Source: FEN-1219 sp036563665 (GTDB lineage Bacteria > Pseudomonadota > Gammaproteobacteria > Steroidobacterales > Rariloculaceae). Taken from it: a stretch of 64,000 nucleotides of DNA. The stretch is from the NCBI GenBank assembly GCA_036563665.1, contig DATCLY010000093.1:172060-236059 (forward strand), given 5' to 3'. How positions within the stretch are numbered: position 1 is the stretch's first letter; every line of letters begins with the position of its first letter. The notes beneath the pieces were generated by a model. It was given only the letters and a program-made list of their open reading frames with translations, was not told the DNA's origin and made no database searches. Shown here one piece after another: positions 60,627-64,000 of the stretch. A program made the position numbers and the translations under genes.

Positions 60627-61162
60627 TGGGCGCCTGGCGCGAACGCGAGCGGCAGACGGTCGGCGACTATCGCATCTTCCAGGTGGAGCGATCGGTCGCG
60701 GAGTCGCCCGCCGACGGCTCGGCCCACACGTTCTACCGGATTCTGTCCCCCGACTGGGCGCAGATCGTGCCCGTCACGCCCGCCGGGGAGATCGTCATGA
60801 TCCGCGTGTTCCGTCATGGCTCGGGCCGCATGAGCCTCGAGGTGCCGGGCGGGCTCGTCGAGCGCGGCGAGGAGCCGGCGGCGACCGCGGCCCGCGAATG
60901 CCTGGAGGAGACCGGCTACCGCGCGGACGACGTCCGGCCGCTCGCGGCGCTGAACCCGAATCCGGCCCTGTTCGCCAACACGCTGTACGCGTTCTGCGCG
61001 TTCGACGTGGTGCCGGCGGCGCCGATCCGCAACGACCCCGGGGAGCACACGGAGGTCACCCTCGTGCCGAGGAGCGACCTGCGGGAGCTGCTCCGCAGCG
61101 GCGCGGTAGATCATGCCCTCATCGCCGCGACGCTGTGGCGATTCCTCGATCGCTACGGCTGA
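60626..61162 (+). CDS. NUDIX hydrolase
   Basis: A 178-residue protein with an intact NUDIX box (G.....E.......RE..EE.GY: GGLVERGEEPAATAARECLE then ETGY, near residues 74-97). The layout, with an N-terminal beta-domain and a box after LEVPGG, resembles ADP-ribose pyrophosphatase-type enzymes; the substrate is not certain. The TGATG overlap with feoB implies co-translation. Confidence 0.9.
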   Translation: MGAWRERERQTVGDYRIFQVERSVAESPADGSAHTFYRILSPDWAQIVPVTPAGEIVMIRVFRHGSGRMSLEVPGGLVERGEEPAATAARECLEETGYRADDVRPLAALNPNPALFANTLYAFCAFDVVPAAPIRNDPGEHTEVTLVPRSDLRELLRSGAVDHALIAATLWRFLDRYG

Positions 61163-61238
61163 AGGCGCGGATGGCGTCGCCGCGCCGCTTGCTGCACAAT
61201 TGCCGCCCCCATCGACCGCCGCCGGCCGCTCGATCAGC

Positions 61239-62480
61239 ATGGACGACGTTCGCTCTCATCTCGCCGGCGCCCGCGCCGGCGTCGCCGTCCCCCGCTACCT
61301 GATCGTCTTCTTCGGCGCGCTGGCGGCTTTGGGGCCGCTCAGCATGGACGCCTACCTGCCGGCGATGCCGGTCATCGCCGAGCAGCTCGGCGTCACGATC
61401 GTGCAGCTCAACAACACGCTGAGCGTGTTCCTGCTCGGCTATGCCGTGGGGCAGTTCTTCGGCGGCGCGTTCTCCGACCAGATCGGGCGCAAGCGCGTCG
61501 GCTACATCGGCCTCGCGCTCTACGTGGCCGCGGCCGGCCTCATCGCGCTCGCCGACAGCGTGGAGCAGATGCTCGTGCTGCGCTTCTTCCAGGCCATCGG
61601 CGGCGGCTTCTCCACGGTGGTCTGCATGGCGTCCGTGCGCGACGTCTATCCGCTCCACGAGCTCGGCAAGCGGTTCGCCACGGTGACCATGATCCTGCTG
61701 GTGGCGCCGCTGGTGGCGCCCGTGCTCGGCGCGGCGCTGCTGCCCCTCGGCTGGCACTCGATCTTCGTCTTCAAGGCGGCCTACGCGCTCGTGCTGCTCG
61801 TCGTCTACGTCTTCCGCGTGCCCGAGACGCGGGTCGGCCACTGGCGGGACCTCTCGATCCGCTCGAGCTTCGTGCAATGCGCGGCGGTGGTCACGCGCCG
61901 CGTGGACGGCCGGCGGCTGCCCGTGCGCTACGCGCTCGCGATGGCGCTCTCGGCCAGCATGCTCATGACGTTCGTGACCAACGCCTCGTTCGTGTACATG
62001 GAGTATTTCGGGGTGTCGGCGGCGCGCTTCCCGCTGCTGTTCGGCCTGAGCGTGCTCGGCTTCATGTCCATGAATCTCTTCAGCATGCGCCGGTTGAAGC
62101 ATCACAACGCCCCGCAGTTCTTCCACACCGGACTGCGCGTGCAGATCGCGGCCCTGGCGGGCCTCGTGGCCGTGGTGGCGCTGACCCCCCCGTCGCTCGC
62201 GACGGTGGTGCCGTTGATCGTGGTGGCGATGTCCACGCTCGGCGTGGTCGGTCCCGCGGGCTCGGCGCAGTACATGTCGTTCTTCGAGCGCCTCGCGGGC
62301 AGCGCGTCCTCGGTCCACACCACGCTGATGTTCTCCCTGGGCGCGTTGCTCGGGGCGCTGGCGGGCGTGTTCTACGACGGCACGCTGCTGCCCGTCGCGC
62401 TCGTGATGGCGCTCGCCTCGGCGGGCGCGAACGCCGTGGCCCTGACGTTGCCGCGCGAGCTGCCCGGCGCGTCCTCTTGA
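61239..62480 (+). CDS. Bcr/CflA-family multidrug efflux MFS transporter
   Basis: A 413-residue transporter with about 12 membrane helices. Helix 1 carries LGPLSMDAYLPAMPVIA, the Bcr/CflA signature, and the loop 2-3 motif is GGAFSDQIGRKRVG. FQAIGGGFSTVVCMASVRDV and LVAPLVAPVLGAALLP are further family blocks. It likely exports drugs or metabolites by proton antiport; the substrate is unknown. The ATG 76 nt after the NUDIX gene starts the expected N-terminus. Confidence 0.92.
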   Translation: MDDVRSHLAGARAGVAVPRYLIVFFGALAALGPLSMDAYLPAMPVIAEQLGVTIVQLNNTLSVFLLGYAVGQFFGGAFSDQIGRKRVGYIGLALYVAAAGLIALADSVEQMLVLRFFQAIGGGFSTVVCMASVRDVYPLHELGKRFATVTMILLVAPLVAPVLGAALLPLGWHSIFVFKAAYALVLLVVYVFRVPETRVGHWRDLSIRSSFVQCAAVVTRRVDGRRLPVRYALAMALSASMLMTFVTNASFVYMEYFGVSAARFPLLFGLSVLGFMSMNLFSMRRLKHHNAPQFFHTGLRVQIAALAGLVAVVALTPPSLATVVPLIVVAMSTLGVVGPAGSAQYMSFFERLAGSASSVHTTLMFSLGALLGALAGVFYDGTLLPVALVMALASAGANAVALTLPRELPGASS

Positions 62481-62668
62481 CCCAGCCGACGGGCGGAACG
62501 GTCCGCGTTGGGCACCACCCGTCCAAGAAGCGGCTATTACCGCTCGAGCCGCAGCACCGGCCGTCTCGTGTGGCAATAGGGCGATGACCAGCCGCAGGCC
62601 ACACCACGTTGACCAGCGATTTCGGCCGCCGCGATGACGTAACTTCTTTTTCGCACATTTGAGGAGGC

Positions 62669-62733
62669 GGTGGTCTCGGTCTGGTTAAATTGGAAGTGCG
62701 AGAACCAACAACCAGACCTTGGGAGAGACCACC
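62669..62733 (+). promoter_or_regulatory. Hairpin over the transposase ribosome-binding site
   Basis: GGTGGTCT-CG-GTCTGGTT (62669-62686) can pair with AACCAGAC...AGACCACC (62710-62733). The right arm has a short bulge TTGGGAG that holds the Shine-Dalgarno, and the TTG start follows at once. Such a structure could limit transposase translation from read-through transcripts; this is inference. Confidence 0.6.
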
Positions 62734-63945
62734 TTGGGAGACGATAACACGAAGCCTCTGAGCCGGGTGATCCGCATCGACGAGGGGGAGATTCGGGGGC
62801 ACCTTGATAAGCTGGTGCGCGGGACGGTGGAGGAGACGCTGAACGCGCTCCTGGATGCGGAAGCCGACGAGATGTGTCGGGCGCAGCGGTACGAGCGCTC
62901 GCCTGACCGTGTGGATACGCGAGCCGGGCACTACACGCGGAAGCTGCAGACGAAGGCGGGCGAGGTCGAGATCAAGGTGCCGAAGCTGCGTCGCCAGACG
63001 TTCGAGACGGCGATCATCGAGCGCTACCGCAGGCGAGAGATCTCGATCGAGGAAGCGATCGTGCAGATGTACTTGGCGGGTGTATCGGTTCGCCGGGTGG
63101 AAGACATCACGGAGGCGCTGTGGGGGACGCGGGTGTCCTCGGGCACGGTCTCCAAGCTCAACCAGAAGGTGTACCAGCACATCGAGCGGTGGCGGAACCA
63201 GGAGCTCGAGGGCGAGTTTCCGTACGTGTATCTGGACGGGATCATCCTCAAGCGCAGCTGGGGCGGCGAGGTGAAGAACGTGTCGGTCCTCGTCGCGATC
63301 GGCGTGGGGAGTGACGGTTTTCGGCGGATCCTGGGTGTTGCGGAAGGCGAGAAGGAGGACAAGGCCGGGTGGCTATCCTTCCTGAAGCACTTGAAGCAGC
63401 GTGGTTTGAAAGGCGTACGGCTCATCATCTCCGACGCGTGCCTGGGGTTGGTGGAAGCGCTCGAGGAGACCTACCCTGAAGCTGCTTGGCAGCGTTGCGT
63501 GGTGCACTTCTACCGCAACGTCTTCTCGCATGTGCCGAACGGCAAAGTGCGCGAGGTGGCGGCGATGCTGAAGGCGATCCATGCGCAGGAAAGCCGAGCG
63601 GCGGCGCAGAACAAAGCCCAGGATGTCGTGAAGGCGCTTCGGTCGATGAAGCTTCGGCACGCGGCCGAGCTCGTCGAGAAGCATATCGAGGAGACGCTGA
63701 CCTACTACCGCTACCCTTCGGAGCACTGGCTGAAGCTGAAGACGAACAATCCGATGGAGCGGCTGCTGCGAGAAGTCAGGCGGCGGACCAAAGTGGTGGG
63801 CGCGTTCCCGGACGGACACTCTGCTCTGATGCTCGTCGCTGCTCGGCTGCGGCACGTGTCAGCCACGAGCTGGGGCACGCGGAAGTACATGAACATGAAG
63901 CTGCTCGAGGAGATGGAAAGGCACGCAGTTCACTCAGCAGCTTAA
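62734..63945 (+). CDS. IS256-family transposase
   Basis: A 403-residue DDE transposase (TTG start with GGGAGAG upstream; a TTG five codons earlier is possible). DDE residues are read as Asp in VYLDGIILKRSW, Asp in LIISDACLGLVEAL and Glu in NNPMERLLREVRRRTKVVGA. QRCVVHFYRNV and AFPDGHSALMLVAARLRHV complete the Transposase_mut pattern. The frame is open and uninterrupted, so it is likely functional. Confidence 0.95.
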   Translation: MGDDNTKPLSRVIRIDEGEIRGHLDKLVRGTVEETLNALLDAEADEMCRAQRYERSPDRVDTRAGHYTRKLQTKAGEVEIKVPKLRRQTFETAIIERYRRREISIEEAIVQMYLAGVSVRRVEDITEALWGTRVSSGTVSKLNQKVYQHIERWRNQELEGEFPYVYLDGIILKRSWGGEVKNVSVLVAIGVGSDGFRRILGVAEGEKEDKAGWLSFLKHLKQRGLKGVRLIISDACLGLVEALEETYPEAAWQRCVVHFYRNVFSHVPNGKVREVAAMLKAIHAQESRAAAQNKAQDVVKALRSMKLRHAAELVEKHIEETLTYYRYPSEHWLKLKTNNPMERLLREVRRRTKVVGAFPDGHSALMLVAARLRHVSATSWGTRKYMNMKLLEEMERHAVHSAA

Positions 63946-64000
63946 CGGGCGACCGAGACCGCTGCCGAAGCAAAAAGTGCGAAAGATTTTTGACACTACC

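Larger units (their letters stand above)
62633..64000 (+). mobile_element. IS256-family insertion sequence (right end at or beyond the window edge)
   Basis: One DDE transposase gene lies between imperfect inverted repeats. Left, near 62645-62681, reads TCTTTTTCGCAC ... GGTCTCGGTC. Right, near 63951-63986, is its inverse, GACCGAGACC ... GTGCGAAAGA. The repeats align over about 36 nt with one gap. The outer boundary is approximate on the left; on the right the last bases (GACACTACC) may be the element terminus. No target-site duplication can be checked because the right flank is missing. Confidence 0.8.

Overview
This 64 kb window is a GC-rich, densely coded bacterial chromosome segment. Its gene orders are typical of Gammaproteobacteria: pepA-holC-valS with divergent lptF-lptG; nnrD-tsaE-ami-mutL-miaA-hfq-hflX-hflK-hflC-DUF2065-purA; and purM-purN next to DUF2066/hda/wrbA/arsC. 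The outer-membrane receptor and DUF6152 genes would fit a Xanthomonadales/Steroidobacterales-like lineage. That placement is inference from gene content only. Many genes overlap by exactly 4 nt (ATGA/GTGA/TTGA), and GTG, TTG and probably CTG starts are used.

Layout. 1-4.6 kb (minus): a HEAT-repeat Ser/Thr kinase followed by two PilT-family ATPases, the second cut by the window edge. 4.9-13.4 kb: apbC; the minus operon purM-purN-DUF3108-dcd; the plus operon DUF2066-CDP-alcohol phosphatidyltransferase-hda; the minus pair arsC-wrbA; a DUF4398 lipoprotein with acylphosphatase. 13.5-19.5 kb: proS plus a lytic transglycosylase (minus), then pssA-UDG-rimI and prfC (plus). 19.5-25.7 kb: a frameshifted glutathione S-transferase, a sorbosone-dehydrogenase-like protein, and the MoxR-DUF58-TgpA operon. 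26-34.4 kb: pepA-holC-valS (minus), lptF-lptG and a membrane-anchored lytic transglycosylase (plus), and an RDD protein. 34.5-41 kb, the most accessory-looking part: a TonB-dependent receptor, an AraC regulator with GIY-YIG-like and GNAT genes, two small exported proteins (one DUF6152), and tRNA-Glu(CTC). 41-44 kb: pcnB, a deoxynucleoside kinase and panC, without the folK and panB that usually sit there. 44-58 kb: a cNMP-binding diguanylate cyclase, queG, and the long nnrD-to-purA cluster. 58-62.5 kb: feoA-feoB behind a possible Fur box, a NUDIX hydrolase and a Bcr/CflA exporter. 62.6-64 kb: an IS256-family element running to the window edge.

Most genes are housekeeping: translation, purine, dUTP and pantothenate synthesis, LPS export, mismatch repair and membrane protein quality control. 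I see no phage, CRISPR, toxin-antitoxin or defence island. The points most worth following are the kinase/PilT operon, a family of REP-like palindromes of which one copy lies inside the mutL reading frame, a probable CTG start for purA, the altered pcnB-panC locus, and a degenerate GIY-YIG protein in a compact regulator operon.
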